A stretch of DNA of 64,000 bases from NCBI RefSeq assembly GCF_001270065.2, contig NZ_LFYT02000010.1:1-64000 (forward strand). Direction: 5' to 3'. The position numbers and the translations under genes were made by a program. A model generated the notes under the pieces. It did not search any database, was not told the DNA's origin, and worked only from the letters and a program-made list of their open reading frames with translations. Below, in pieces: positions 10,327 to 19,387 of this stretch (position 1 is the first letter of the stretch; every line of letters starts with the position of its first letter). This stretch comes from Limnohabitans planktonicus II-D5 (lineage in GTDB: Bacteria; Pseudomonadota; Gammaproteobacteria; Burkholderiales; Burkholderiaceae_C).

Positions 10327-10433
10327 GTCACTGCGAGGAACGAAGTGACGCGGCAGTCCAGTGCGGTGGCCGTGCGGGCGATGATGTTTTGCAAGACGCC
10401 GTTGCTGGATGGCCACGCTTCGCTCGCCATGAC
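10327..10433 (+). repeat. Dispersed palindromic repeat, copy 1
   Basis: About 107 bp, beginning GTCACTGCGAGGAACGAAGT and ending CGCTTCGCTCGCCATGAC, with imperfect inverted ends and TCCA/TGGA inner borders. It resembles the widespread palindromic repeat whose ends read GTCATTGCGAGG in many bacteria (established knowledge of the class; no search run). It lies with copy 2 in the 355-bp gap between the YkgJ gene and argF. Confidence 0.7.
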
Positions 10434-10484
10434 GGTGTTGGGTAGCGATGGTGACTGTGCTGGACATGCTTTGCTGTTTTTTGT

Positions 10485-10591
10485 GTCACTGCGAGGAAAC
10501 AATAGAAGCGGCAGTCCAATGTGGTGGCCCTGCAGACGATGATGTTTTGCAAGATGCCGATGCTGGATGGCCGCGCTTCGCTCGGCATTAC
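10485..10591 (+). repeat. Dispersed palindromic repeat, copy 2
   Basis: A second copy of the same length in the same orientation, 51 bp after copy 1. It shares CACTGCGAGGAA at the left, ATGATGTTTTGCAAGA and GCTGGATGGCC internally, and CGCTTCGCTCGGCATTAC at the right. The inner halves differ by several substitutions, so this is an old pair. The remaining 61 bp before the argF stop show nothing recognisable. Confidence 0.7.
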
Positions 10592-10652
10592 TGCTGAAGT
10601 GGATTGGCATGACAACTGACGTGGATCAACGCTCGGCACGATGCTGATGATT

Positions 10653-11588
10653 TCACGCCACCTTGCCCAACAGCAAAAACTCCATGAGTGCTTTTTGCAC
10701 ATGCATGCGGTTTTCGGCTTCGTCCCAGACCACCGATTGCGGGCCGTCGATGACTTCGGCGCTGACTTCTTCGCCCCGGTGCGCCGGCAGGCAGTGCATG
10801 AACAGGGCGTCGGGCTTGGCCACTTGCATCATGGCAACGTCTACGCACCAGTCGGCAAAGGCTTTTTTGCGGGCTTCGTTTTCGGCCTCAAAGCCCATGC
10901 TGGTCCAAACGTCGGTGGTGACCAGGTCAGCGCCTCGGCAGGCGTCTTCGGGGTCTTTGAAGATTTTGTAGCTTTCGGCGCTGCGCAAACCGGCCACGGC
11001 CTGGTCCACTTCGTAGCCGCTGGGCGTGCTCAGGTGCACCGTAAAACCCAGCAATTCGGCCGCCTGCAGCCAGGTGTTGGCCATGTTGTTGCCGTCACCC
11101 ACCCAAGCCACAGTTTTCCCCTGAATGGAGCCCCGGTGCTCGATGTAGGTGAAGATGTCGGCCAGGATCTGGCAGGGGTGGAACTCGTTGGTGAGGCCGT
11201 TGATGACCGGCACGCGTGAGTGCGAGGCAAAGCGAACGATTTTGTCTTGACCGTAGGTGCGGATCATGACGATGTCGGTCATGCGGCTGATCACGCGGGC
11301 GCTGTCTTCGATGGGCTCGGAGCGGCCCAGCTGGCTGTCGCCCGTGGTCAGGTGCACCACCGAGCCGCCCAGTTGGTACATGCCCGCCTCAAAGCTCACG
11401 CGGGTGCGGGTGCTGGCTTTTTCGAAAATCATGGCCAGCGTCCGGTCGGCCAGCGGGTGGTACTTTTCGTAGGCCTTGAACTTGCGCTTGATCTCGGCCG
11501 CGCGGGCAAACAGGTGAGCGTATTCGTCAGCGCTCAGGTCGGTGAACTGCAGGTAATGTCGGATGGTATTTTGCTGTGGCGTGCTCAT
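10653..11588 (-). CDS. argF: Ornithine carbamoyltransferase
   Basis: 311 residues from ATG 11586-11588. Transfers the carbamoyl group from carbamoyl phosphate to ornithine to make citrulline in arginine synthesis. Diagnostic motifs: FEKASTRTRVSFE (carbamoyl-phosphate binding STRTR), HPCQILADIFT, WVGDGNNMANTW, and HCLPAHRGEEV near the C-terminus, whose HCLP cysteine binds ornithine. The frame is open far upstream, overlapping argD out of frame, but MSTPQQNTIRHYLQFTDLS is the family N-terminus. It overlaps the argD stop by 4 bp. Confidence 0.97.
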   Translation of the reverse strand: MSTPQQNTIRHYLQFTDLSADEYAHLFARAAEIKRKFKAYEKYHPLADRTLAMIFEKASTRTRVSFEAGMYQLGGSVVHLTTGDSQLGRSEPIEDSARVISRMTDIVMIRTYGQDKIVRFASHSRVPVINGLTNEFHPCQILADIFTYIEHRGSIQGKTVAWVGDGNNMANTWLQAAELLGFTVHLSTPSGYEVDQAVAGLRSAESYKIFKDPEDACRGADLVTTDVWTSMGFEAENEARKKAFADWCVDVAMMQVAKPDALFMHCLPAHRGEEVSAEVIDGPQSVVWDEAENRMHVQKALMEFLLLGKVA

Positions 11589-12787
11589 GCTTGTTCTGCC
11601 AAAAACGCTTTGATCAGCGGCAACAGGATGCCCAGCACTTCGTCGGCCTCTGCGGTGGTCATGATCAATGGGGGCAAGAGGCGCACCACGGTGTCGGCGG
11701 TCACGTTGATGATGAGGCCCGCATCGGCGGCTTGCTTGAGCAGGACACCGCAAGGGCGATCGAATTCGATGCCGATCATCAGGCCCTGACCACGGATTTC
11801 CTTGATGCCTTGGAGGCCGCCCAATGCGGCGGTCAATTGGTCGTGAAAGTGCGTGCCCAGGCGTGCGGCGTTGTCCAGCAGACCATCTTTTTCCATGATG
11901 CGGATGGTTTCCACACCGGCACGCATGGCCAGCGGATTGCCACCAAAAGTGGTGCCGTGGTTGCCGGGCTGGAAGATGTTGGCGGCCTTGGGGCCAGCCA
12001 CCACAGCGCCAATCGGCACGCCCGAGCCCAGGCCCTTGGCCAGCGGCATGACGTCGGGCACGATGCCTGCCCACTGGTGGGCAAACCATTTGCCGGTGCG
12101 GCCAATGCCGCACTGCACTTCGTCGATCATCAAAAGCCAGTCTTGTTGGTCGCACAAGGCGCGCACGTCGCGCAAGTAGTCGGCTCGCATGGGGTTGACC
12201 CCGCCTTCGCCCTGGATGGTTTCAAAAAACACGGCGACCACATCGGGGTCATTGACGGTGGCTTTCTTCAAGGCCTCGATGTCGTTGAGGGGCACCCGTA
12301 CAAAACCTTCGAGCATGGGGCCAAAGCCCTGTTGCAGTTTCACATTGGCCGTGGCGCTGAGGGTGGCGATGCTGCGGCCGTGGAAGGCTTTTTCGTAGAC
12401 GACGATCTTGGGGTTCTTGATGCCCTTGTCGTGGCCGAACTTGCGCGCCAGTTTGATGGCTGCTTCGTTGGCTTCCAGACCCGAATTGCAGAAAAACACA
12501 TTGGTCATGCCCGACAACTCAACCAACTTGGCCGCTAGCACTTCGGCGTTGGGCACATGGAAATAGTTGCAGCTGTGGATGATCTTGCCGATCTGGTCCT
12601 GCAGTGCGGGCGCGAATTCTGGGTGGTTGTGGCCCAGCGTGTTCACAGCGATGCCTGCGAGCGCATCGAGGTACTGCTTGCCATTGACGTCCCAGACTCG
12701 GCAACCCTGACCATGGCTGAGTGCAATCGGCAGTCGGCCATAGGTGTTCATGGTGTGCGGTGAGGCGGCTTCAATGAAAGCGGACAT
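11585..12787 (-). CDS. argD: Acetylornithine aminotransferase
   Basis: 400 residues from ATG 12785-12787. PLP-dependent class III aminotransferase that converts N-acetylglutamate semialdehyde to N-acetylornithine, and often serves lysine synthesis too. Family signatures: NTYGRLPIALSHGQGCRVWD, FFCNSGLEANEAAIKLARKF, LLMIDEVQCGIGRTGKWFAHQW and PLAKGLGSGVPIGA, the last holding the PLP lysine. It is the promoter-proximal gene of argD-argF, so two non-consecutive arginine steps are coupled. The upstream gap to the divergent DUF3579 gene is 213 bp and contains a perfect palindrome. Confidence 0.96.
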   Translation of the reverse strand: MSAFIEAASPHTMNTYGRLPIALSHGQGCRVWDVNGKQYLDALAGIAVNTLGHNHPEFAPALQDQIGKIIHSCNYFHVPNAEVLAAKLVELSGMTNVFFCNSGLEANEAAIKLARKFGHDKGIKNPKIVVYEKAFHGRSIATLSATANVKLQQGFGPMLEGFVRVPLNDIEALKKATVNDPDVVAVFFETIQGEGGVNPMRADYLRDVRALCDQQDWLLMIDEVQCGIGRTGKWFAHQWAGIVPDVMPLAKGLGSGVPIGAVVAGPKAANIFQPGNHGTTFGGNPLAMRAGVETIRIMEKDGLLDNAARLGTHFHDQLTAALGGLQGIKEIRGQGLMIGIEFDRPCGVLLKQAADAGLIINVTADTVVRLLPPLIMTTAEADEVLGILLPLIKAFLAEQA

Positions 12788-12918
12788 GCGTGAACTCCAG
12801 AAATAAAAATCGGCCCAACGAAAGTGCGGGCCGCTGAAACGAGATTTTAGAGGCAGAAATACCCGCTTGGTCTGAGTCATGTCAACTTGGCTTTTGCTGC
12901 TGATCCTGCGGCTTCAAG

Positions 12919-12930
12919 TCTTATATAAGA
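12919..12930. promoter_or_regulatory. Perfect 12-bp palindrome, candidate operator
   Basis: TCTTATATAAGA is its own reverse complement and is followed by TAGAATAG, which could hold a -10 element. It lies in the 213-bp divergent gap between argD and the DUF3579 gene, about 70 bp before the latter. An AT-rich palindrome in a GC-rich intergenic region suggests a regulator site for one or both genes. I cannot name the regulator. Confidence 0.45.
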
Positions 12931-13000
12931 TAGAATAGTCGGGTAAACCAGAGGGCGGCGATCCCGAACTCTGGACTCCACTGATTCACACCTCTATCCG

Positions 13001-13321
13001 ATGGTCCTCAACACTGCCAAAGAAGTCTTTATCCAAGGTGTCACCGAGGACGGCAAGACCTTTCGGCCCAGCGACTGGGCCGAGCGTTTGGCAGGCGTCA
13101 TGAGCCCGTTCCGCCCGGGCGGCGCAACACCGGGCAGCCATCTCAGTTATTCGCCCTGGTGCATTCCCACGACGCTGGGCGGCATCAAATGTGTGGTGGT
13201 GCACCGTGATTTGCGCGACTACGACGTCATGGCCTGGGACTTTGTCATGAATTTTGCCCGTGACAATGGCTTGCAGTTGGCCGAAGCCTGCCTGTTGCCG
13301 GACACAACGCCTTCCAGATAA
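13001..13321 (+). CDS. DUF3579 family protein
   Basis: 106 residues, of unknown function. The sequence FRPSDWAERLAGVMSPF, YSPWCIPTTLGGIKCVVV and WDFVMNFARDNGLQLAEACLLP is characteristic of the small DUF3579 family, which is largely confined to beta- and gammaproteobacteria and often sits beside argD. No membrane segment or known catalytic motif is visible. It is divergent from argD-argF and followed closely by an intrinsic terminator. Confidence 0.88.
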   Translation: MVLNTAKEVFIQGVTEDGKTFRPSDWAERLAGVMSPFRPGGATPGSHLSYSPWCIPTTLGGIKCVVVHRDLRDYDVMAWDFVMNFARDNGLQLAEACLLPDTTPSR

Positions 13322-13328
13322 GCCATGA

Positions 13329-13352
13329 AAAAACCGCCCGAAGGCGGTTTTT
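13329..13352 (+). terminator. Intrinsic terminator, probably bidirectional
   Basis: A 10-bp stem AAAAACCGCC/GGCGGTTTTT with a CGAA loop, ending in a T run, 8 bp after the DUF3579 stop. Because the A tract on the left mirrors the T tract, it can also act on the minus strand for rpsT, which ends at 13427. Confidence 0.88.
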
Positions 13353-13426
13353 ATTTCGCTGACAGCGCACCCGTTTCAAACGGCGGCCAGAAATTTCCGG
13401 CCGGGCTGTTGATCTTTATAAGCGGA

Positions 13427-13729
13427 TCAGGCTGCAGCCAGGGCCAGGCCCTTGACTTTTGCGCTCAGGCGGCTCTTGTCGCGAGAGGCCTTGTTCTTGT
13501 GGAAGATGCCTTTGTCAGCAATCGTGTCCACCACCGCTTGCATTTTGGCAAACAGTTCAGTGGCTTTGGTTTTGTCGCCAGCCAGAACAGCCTTTTCGAC
13601 GTTCTTGACAGCGGTACGGTATTTGGAACGCAGCGATGAATTTGCAGCGTTTATCTTGATGTCTTGACGGACGCGTTTACGGCCGGAGGCAAGACGAGGG
13701 TTCTTTTTCTTGGGCTTGGCTGATGCCAT
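13427..13729 (-). CDS. rpsT: 30S ribosomal protein S20
   Basis: 100 residues, Lys/Arg/Ala-rich. Binds 16S rRNA during early 30S assembly. [41 protein letters not shown] and [20 protein letters not shown] are typical of bacterial S20, with the slightly longer N-terminal basic segment seen in betaproteobacteria. It is monocistronic and divergent from murJ across 190 bp; TAGAAT on the minus strand (13775-13780) is a possible -10 element. S20 synthesis is often autoregulated, but no specific site was recognised. Confidence 0.96.
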   Translation of the reverse strand: MASAKPKKKNPRLASGRKRVRQDIKINAANSSLRSKYRTAVKNVEKAVLAGDKTKATELFAKMQAVVDTIADKGIFHKNKASRDKSRLSAKVKGLALAAA

Positions 13730-13919
13730 GGTAATTTTCCTTTGGGGTCTGAGGATGTTGTCGGCGAACCCATCATTCTAGCAGACCCCATGCGCCCTTT
13801 TCGTGCCCCTCACCGAGCGCACCGCTGTATGGCCCTTGCAGGCAACTGGCTGCACACAAGCGCGATTGTTGGTCTGTGTGCGTGATGTGCTCAGTCAGGA
13901 TCGCTACACTCGTGCCACC

Positions 13920-15485
13920 ATGAGTTTGCTTCGTTCTGCCTCCGTTGTTTCCCTTTTTACCCTGGCCTCGCGGGTCACAGGTCTGGTGCGTGAGTTGTTG
14001 ATTGCTTCGGCCTTTGGTGCCAGTGCCTTGACCGATGCGTTCAATGTGGCTTTTCGCATTCCCAATTTGTTTCGCCGCTTGTTTGCTGAAGGAGCCTTCA
14101 GTCAGGCTTTTGTGCCGGTCTTGGCTGCCAGCCGCGCCCAACACGGCGATGAGGTCACTAAAGATGCGATTGACAACGTGGCCACAGCCTTGGCCTGGTC
14201 GGTGTTGGCCTTATCGGTGCTCGGGGTGTTGGCTGCGCCTTGGCTGGTGTGGGCCTTGGCCAGCGGTTTGCAGCAAGACGCGCGGGGTTACCACTCGGCG
14301 GTGCAAATGACGCGGTGGATGTTTCCTTACATTGCATTCATGTCCATGGTGGCCTTGTCTGCGGGCATTTTGAACACCTGGAAGCGTTTTGCCGTGCCTG
14401 CGGCCACGCCCGTGCTGCTGAATGTGAGCGTGATTGCGGCGGCGTGGTGGTTATCGCCCTGGCTGGCCAAACAAGGTGTGGAGGCCATCTACGCCTTGCC
14501 CGTAGGCGTGATGTTGGGAGGCTTTTTGCAACTGGCGGTGCAGATTCCTGCCTTGGCCCGGATGGGTTTGTTGCCACGCCTTGGCTTTCGGCCCAGCGCT
14601 GTCAAAAAGGCCTGGACCAATCCGGCTACTCGCAATATCTTGCGCTTGATGGCACCCGCGCTGCTGGGCGTGGGTGTAGCGCAAATTTCCTTGCTCATCA
14701 ACACCCAGATTGCCTCGCATTTGGCACCGGGCAGCGTCAGCTGGCTGACCTATGCCGACCGTTTGATGGAGTTTCCGACGGCCATTTTGGGTGTGGCATT
14801 GGGCGTGGTGTTGATGCCGCAGTTGGCGGCGGCCAAAGCCACGGGCGACAGCGATCGTTATGCCGCCATGCTGGACTGGGGCTTGCGTCTGGTGCTGCTG
14901 CTGGCGCTGCCTTGCGCGGCGGCATTGCTGGTGTTTTCGCAGCCACTGGTGTCTGTGCTCTACCACTATGGGGCCTTCACCGACCGGGATGTGCAGCAGA
15001 CCACTTTGTCGCTCACCGGCTATGGCGTGGGTCTTTTGGGCCTGGTGGCCATCAAGGTTTTGGCTCCCGGGTATTACGCCAGCCAGGACATCCGCACGCC
15101 GGTCAAGATCGCGGTGGTGGTGTTGGTGATCACTCAGCTGTTCAATGTGCTGTTGGTGCCCTATTTGGCGCATGCCGGATTGGCCCTGTCCATCGGTCTG
15201 GGGGCCTTGGTCAACGCCCTGTGGCTGCTGTTCGGTTTGCTGCGCCGAGGCAGTTACAAACCGCAGCCAGGCTGGGCGCGTTTTGCGCTTCAGGTGGTGG
15301 GGGCCACCACTTTGCTGACGGTGCTGCTGTGGGCCGCGGCGCACCATCTGGACTGGGTGGGGATGCGCGCTGCGCCATGGCGGCGCATTGGCTGGATGGT
15401 GCTTTTGCTCGCCATGTCTGCGATGTTGTACTTTGGTGTTTTATGGGCTTCAGGTTTGCGCTTGAAGTCGTTTCTTAAGCGTTGA
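13920..15485 (+). CDS. murJ: Lipid II flippase MurJ (MviN)
   Basis: 521 residues from ATG 13920-13922. A polytopic MOP-superfamily protein that flips lipid II across the inner membrane for peptidoglycan synthesis. About 14 hydrophobic segments are visible, with the family N-terminus SASVVSLFTLASRVTGLVRE and AFNVAFRIPNLFRRLFAEGAFSQAFVPVL. PGYYASQDIRTPVKIA is another conserved MurJ region. The frame extends to 13803, but the chosen ATG matches family starts. It lies 18 bp upstream of the SirB1-like gene and divergent from rpsT, a common order in this group. Confidence 0.96.
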   Translation: MSLLRSASVVSLFTLASRVTGLVRELLIASAFGASALTDAFNVAFRIPNLFRRLFAEGAFSQAFVPVLAASRAQHGDEVTKDAIDNVATALAWSVLALSVLGVLAAPWLVWALASGLQQDARGYHSAVQMTRWMFPYIAFMSMVALSAGILNTWKRFAVPAATPVLLNVSVIAAAWWLSPWLAKQGVEAIYALPVGVMLGGFLQLAVQIPALARMGLLPRLGFRPSAVKKAWTNPATRNILRLMAPALLGVGVAQISLLINTQIASHLAPGSVSWLTYADRLMEFPTAILGVALGVVLMPQLAAAKATGDSDRYAAMLDWGLRLVLLLALPCAAALLVFSQPLVSVLYHYGAFTDRDVQQTTLSLTGYGVGLLGLVAIKVLAPGYYASQDIRTPVKIAVVVLVITQLFNVLLVPYLAHAGLALSIGLGALVNALWLLFGLLRRGSYKPQPGWARFALQVVGATTLLTVLLWAAAHHLDWVGMRAAPWRRIGWMVLLLAMSAMLYFGVLWASGLRLKSFLKR

Positions 15486-15503
15486 CTGAGTTTCCGGCAA
15501 AGT

Positions 15504-16364
15504 ATGGACATGATTTTTGAACCCGTTTCGCCGCTGGATTACTTTGCCAGTTTGGTGCAAAGCGATGCGCATTTTCCGCTGCTGGAGGCGGCAGCCAGTC
15601 TGGCGCAAGACGAGGAGCCAGAGCTGGATGTGCAGCATGTGCTGGATGATGTGGCACGCCTGCTCAAACGGGTCAAGGCCCGACTGCCCGAAGATGCAGA
15701 TGACCTGACTCGGCTGGCCATTTTGTCCCAGGTTTTTTACAAAGATCTGAGCTTTGGCCCCAATGCCAATGACTACTACGCCCCCGAAAACAGCTATTTG
15801 CACGAGGTGCTGCGCACACGCAGGGGCATCCCGATTTCGCTGGCGGTCATCTGGCTGGAGTTGGCTGCGGGCTTGAACTTGAACGCACAGGGCATTTCGT
15901 TTCCGGGTCACTTTTTGGTCAAGATCACGATCATGGATGGGCTGGTGGTGCTGGACCCGCTCACGGGCGAGTCCTTGGGCATTGACAACCTGGCCGAGCG
16001 ACTGGGGCCTTATCGCGACGACATTGACTTGGCCGCTGGTGCTGACCTGGATGATGGTGAAACTCCACTGGGGCTGTATCTTCAGGCCTGCCCGGCGCGT
16101 GATTTGCTGGCTCGCATGTTGCGTAACCTGAAAGAGATTTTTCGGGCACAGGAAGACTGGCCACGCATGTTGCAGGTGCTCAACCGACTGGTGATTTTGC
16201 TGCCTGAAGCCTGGACAGAGCGGCGCGACCGGGGCCTAGTGCATGCTGAGCTGGGCGATGCCCAAGCGGCCAAACTGGATTTGCAGACCTATCTGGACGC
16301 CGAGCCGCTGGCACCCGACCAGACCGCGCTGAGGCACCGCATCAGCGAACTGTCAGGCGGTTGA
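15504..16364 (+). CDS. SirB1-family transglutaminase-like/TPR protein
   Basis: 286 residues. The N-terminal half carries the transglutaminase-like SirB1 core (YYAPENSYLHEVLRTRRGIPISLAVIWLELAAGLNLNAQGISFPGHFLVKI). The C-terminal half (RNLKEIFRAQEDWPRMLQVLNRLVILLP and the following helices) looks like TPR repeats. The usual Cys of active transglutaminases is not obvious, as in other SirB1/UPF0162 members, and no enzymatic function is established. It follows murJ by 18 bp and is probably cotranscribed. Confidence 0.88.
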   Translation: MDMIFEPVSPLDYFASLVQSDAHFPLLEAAASLAQDEEPELDVQHVLDDVARLLKRVKARLPEDADDLTRLAILSQVFYKDLSFGPNANDYYAPENSYLHEVLRTRRGIPISLAVIWLELAAGLNLNAQGISFPGHFLVKITIMDGLVVLDPLTGESLGIDNLAERLGPYRDDIDLAAGADLDDGETPLGLYLQACPARDLLARMLRNLKEIFRAQEDWPRMLQVLNRLVILLPEAWTERRDRGLVHAELGDAQAAKLDLQTYLDAEPLAPDQTALRHRISELSGG

Positions 16365-16402
16365 TCGTTTTTCCGGGCGGGGCAGGCCCGGCAAAGCGCC
16401 CC

Positions 16403-17455
16403 TCAGGCCACGACCACCTGGGCACCTTCGCCTTGCGGCGCGATGCGACCGATCGTGTAAACCTGCTCGCCTGCAGCACGCAACGTGGCCGCGCAGCTGT
16501 CGGCTTCAGCCGCGTCCACCACCACCACCATGCCGATGCCGTTGTTGAAGGTGCGGTTCATTTCGATGTCGTCGATGCCCGCCGTCTTTTGCAGCCAGGC
16601 AAACAACTCGGTCTGGGGCCAGCTGCCTTTTTGCAGGTGGGCGGCCAGGCCATCGGGCAAAACGCGGGGGATGTTTTCGAGCAAACCACCGCCTGTGATG
16701 TGGGCCAGGGCCTTGATGCCGGAGGCTTCTTGCGTGCTCGGGTGTTTGGCCAGAGCGGCCAGCACATTGAGCACATACAGGCGGGTGGGCTCCATCAGGG
16801 CTTGCTTGAAGGGCTTGCCGTCGAGCGTGGCGGGGGTATTGCTGCCCGCGCGTTCGATGCACTTGCGCACCAGACTGAAACCGTTGGAGTGCACGCCGCT
16901 GGACGCCAGGCCCAGCACCACGTCTCCGGCCTTGACGTTCTGGCCCGTAAGAATTTTCGATTTTTCGACTGCGCCGACCGCAAAACCGGCCAGATCGTAT
17001 TCGCCAGCAGGGTACATGCCGGGCATCTCGGCGGTTTCGCCGCCGATCAGGGCGCAGCCCGACAGTTCGCAGCCTTTGGCAATGCCGCCGACCACGGCTG
17101 CTGCCGTGTCCACATCCAGCTTGCCGCAAGCAAAGTAATCGAGGAAGAACAGGGGCTCTGCGCCTTGCACCAGCACGTCGTTCACGCTCATGGCCACCAG
17201 ATCGATGCCCACGGTGTCGTGCATGTTCCATTCAAAAGCGAGTTTGAGTTTGGTGCCCACGCCGTCGGTGCCGCTGACCAGCACGGGCTCTTTGTAGCGT
17301 TTGGGCACTTCAAACAGGGCACCAAAGCCGCCGATGCCGGCCAGCACGCCTTCGCGCATGGTTTTCTTGGCCAGGGGCTTGATGCGCTCGACCAGCGCGT
17401 CGCCGGCAACGATGTCCACGCCGGCGTCTTTGTAGGAAAGGGGTGTTTGGCTCAT
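16403..17455 (-). CDS. purM: Phosphoribosylformylglycinamidine cyclo-ligase (AIR synthetase)
   Basis: 350 residues from ATG 17453-17455. ATP-dependent closure of the imidazole ring in purine synthesis (FGAM to AIR). Signatures: [95 protein letters not shown] and [17 protein letters not shown]. The length is typical. It is convergent with the SirB1-like gene and divergent from the AI-2E-type transporter gene across 70 bp. Confidence 0.98.
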   Translation of the reverse strand: MSQTPLSYKDAGVDIVAGDALVERIKPLAKKTMREGVLAGIGGFGALFEVPKRYKEPVLVSGTDGVGTKLKLAFEWNMHDTVGIDLVAMSVNDVLVQGAEPLFFLDYFACGKLDVDTAAAVVGGIAKGCELSGCALIGGETAEMPGMYPAGEYDLAGFAVGAVEKSKILTGQNVKAGDVVLGLASSGVHSNGFSLVRKCIERAGSNTPATLDGKPFKQALMEPTRLYVLNVLAALAKHPSTQEASGIKALAHITGGGLLENIPRVLPDGLAAHLQKGSWPQTELFAWLQKTAGIDDIEMNRTFNNGIGMVVVVDAAEADSCAATLRAAGEQVYTIGRIAPQGEGAQVVVA

Positions 17456-17525
17456 GGTTTTGGCCCGAAGCGGGCATGTAATTGGATAACGGGGGGCCAA
17501 TAAACGGACTGGCAGACTAAAATCA

Positions 17526-18704
17526 GTGCATATTTTAAGGGTTGACCCTAGACCTTCAGGCAACACTTCCACAAAAGCCGAGACCACCTTGCAAGCTCCC
17601 CCCCCATTTTTGATCAACCGTTTGGCAGCCTGGCTGGGTGTTGCCCTGTTGGCGGTCCTTGTGTTCTGGTGGCTGGCACCGGTGCTGGCACCTTTTGTGG
17701 TGGCCGCTGTGATGGCCTACGTCCTCAACCCCTTGGTGCACAAATTGGTTCGGGTGACGGGTGGCCGCTTGCCCCACTTGTTGGCAGTGGTGCTGGTGGA
17801 ATGTGTGGCGCTGTTTGCCTTATTGGGCTTGGTACTGCTGTTGGTGCCCATTTTCATGCGCGAGATTCCCATGCTGCAGCAACAAATTCCTGTGCTGCTG
17901 GACAAATTGGACGCCACCCTTCAGCCCCTGATGGCACAAATGGGTGTCTCGGTTTCGCTGGATTTGACCGAGCTGAAAACTCAACTCATGGATTATTTGA
18001 GTGACAACCGGGAAGACTGGTGGGACCCCCTGATGTCCTCGCTCAAGATGGGCGGCAACGCCGCCTTGGCTTTGGCGGGCTTTGTGGTGCTGGTGCCCGT
18101 GGCCTTGTTTTATCTGCTCAAGGACTGGGCGGGCCTGATGGATGCTGTGACCCATTTGGTCCCCCCCGCATGGCGTCCTGTGTTTGACCGTTTCATGGCG
18201 GACTGCGACACGGTGCTGGGTGAATACTTGCGGGGCCAATTGCTGGTCATGTTGTGCCTGGCGGTGTATTACGCGGTGGGTTTGCGCTTGTTTGGCCTGG
18301 AGCTGGCCATACCCATTGGTATTTTCACGGGGCTTGCCGTGTTCGTGCCTTATCTGGGGTTTGGCTTGGGCCTGGTCTTGGCTTTACTGGCGGGATTGCT
18401 GCAGTTGGCGTCTTCCCAAGCCTTGCTCATGGTGGCCGTGGTGTTTGGCCTGGGGCAATTGATCGAGAGTTTTGTGCTCACGCCTCGGTTGGTGGGTGAG
18501 CGCATTGGTTTGCACCCACTGGCGGTCATTTTGGCTTTGATGGCCTTTGGGCAGTTGCTGGGCTTTGTGGGCGTGCTGATTGCCTTGCCCGCCAGCGCTG
18601 TGCTGTTGGTGGCTTTGCGCCGTTTGCGTCAGCAATACTTGAGCAGCGCCTTGTATCAAAAAAGCGGCACAGACTCAACCGAGGAAGGTGCTGATCAAGC
18701 ATGA
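17526..18704 (+). CDS. AI-2E family (PerM-type) membrane transporter
   Basis: 392 residues from GTG 17526; an alternative TTG at 17589 would start 21 codons later, just before the first membrane segment, and I cannot decide between them. About eight membrane segments are visible with the family pattern: [19 protein letters not shown] at the start, a periplasmic helical segment ([20 protein letters not shown]), and C-terminal [18 protein letters not shown] and [22 protein letters not shown]. The family includes the AI-2 exporter TqsA and various antiporters; substrate unknown. It overlaps hda by 4 bp, a common proteobacterial linkage. Confidence 0.88.
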   Translation: MHILRVDPRPSGNTSTKAETTLQAPPPFLINRLAAWLGVALLAVLVFWWLAPVLAPFVVAAVMAYVLNPLVHKLVRVTGGRLPHLLAVVLVECVALFALLGLVLLLVPIFMREIPMLQQQIPVLLDKLDATLQPLMAQMGVSVSLDLTELKTQLMDYLSDNREDWWDPLMSSLKMGGNAALALAGFVVLVPVALFYLLKDWAGLMDAVTHLVPPAWRPVFDRFMADCDTVLGEYLRGQLLVMLCLAVYYAVGLRLFGLELAIPIGIFTGLAVFVPYLGFGLGLVLALLAGLLQLASSQALLMVAVVFGLGQLIESFVLTPRLVGERIGLHPLAVILALMAFGQLLGFVGVLIALPASAVLLVALRRLRQQYLSSALYQKSGTDSTEEGADQA

Positions 18705-19387
18705 AGCAGCTGGCTTTGGACATTGGCCTGGCGTCTTTACCCACGCTGGACAGTTTTTTTGCCGGGCCCAACGCAGCGGCTCTGGAACATTTGCGCTTGT
18801 GGACTTCGGGCGGTACGCGTGCGCCAGTGCCCAGCTACCTGTGGGGCGAGAGCGGTTCGGGTAAAACCCATTTAATTCAGGCGGTACAACACGCGCTCAA
18901 AGAGCAGGGTGCACAAGTGGGCTGGCTTGATGCCAATACCCTGAACCCACCCGAATTCAATGAGGCCTGGACAGCGGTGCTCATGGACGATGTGCATTTG
19001 TACAACTTGGAGCAGCAGCACACGGCTTTCAACTGGTTTGTGAATGCGCTGACCCCTCGCAGCGGTGCCCCTCGCTGGGTGTTGGCGGCAGGCAGTCTGC
19101 CACCCGCCGATCTGAAACTTCGTGACGATTTGCGCACACGTCTGGGCTGGGGGCATGTGTATGCGCTACATGTGCTGGACGAGTCAGAGCGTCGCGCCGT
19201 GCTGCGCCAGGAGGCGGACGCCCGGGGCCTGTTTTTGAGTGATGAGCTCATGTCTTACATGCTCAAGCGCTTTTCGCGTGATCTGGGCAGCTTGATGCAG
19301 CTGCTCGATCATCTGGATCAATATGCTTTGCAAGCGCAGCGCGCCCTGACCATTCCCTTGGTGCGCGCCATGCTGGAGAACGAATGA
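18701..19387 (+). CDS. hda: DnaA regulatory inactivator Hda
   Basis: 228 residues. DnaA-like AAA+ protein that, with the beta clamp, promotes hydrolysis of DnaA-ATP after initiation. The N-terminal QLALDIG resembles the clamp-binding motif of Hda. The Walker A is GESGSGKTHL, the Walker B VLMDDVHLY, and sensor regions LAAGSLPPADLKLRDDLRTRLGWG and FSRDLGSLMQLLDHLD are present. It lacks the DNA-binding domain IV of DnaA, which separates it from DnaA. It sits in a tightly overlapping operon with the transporter before it and the HAD phosphatase after it. Confidence 0.95.
   Translation: MKQLALDIGLASLPTLDSFFAGPNAAALEHLRLWTSGGTRAPVPSYLWGESGSGKTHLIQAVQHALKEQGAQVGWLDANTLNPPEFNEAWTAVLMDDVHLYNLEQQHTAFNWFVNALTPRSGAPRWVLAAGSLPPADLKLRDDLRTRLGWGHVYALHVLDESERRAVLRQEADARGLFLSDELMSYMLKRFSRDLGSLMQLLDHLDQYALQAQRALTIPLVRAMLENE

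Noticed and set aside
10302..10848. Short minus-strand frames in the gap upstream of the YkgJ gene
   Set aside because: They lie across the palindromic repeats or overlap argF and have no recognisable protein character.
11589..12155. N-terminal extension of argF
   Set aside because: The open frame overlaps argD out of frame and its translation is Arg/His/Gly-rich without family similarity; the ATG at 11588 gives the normal ArgF N-terminus.
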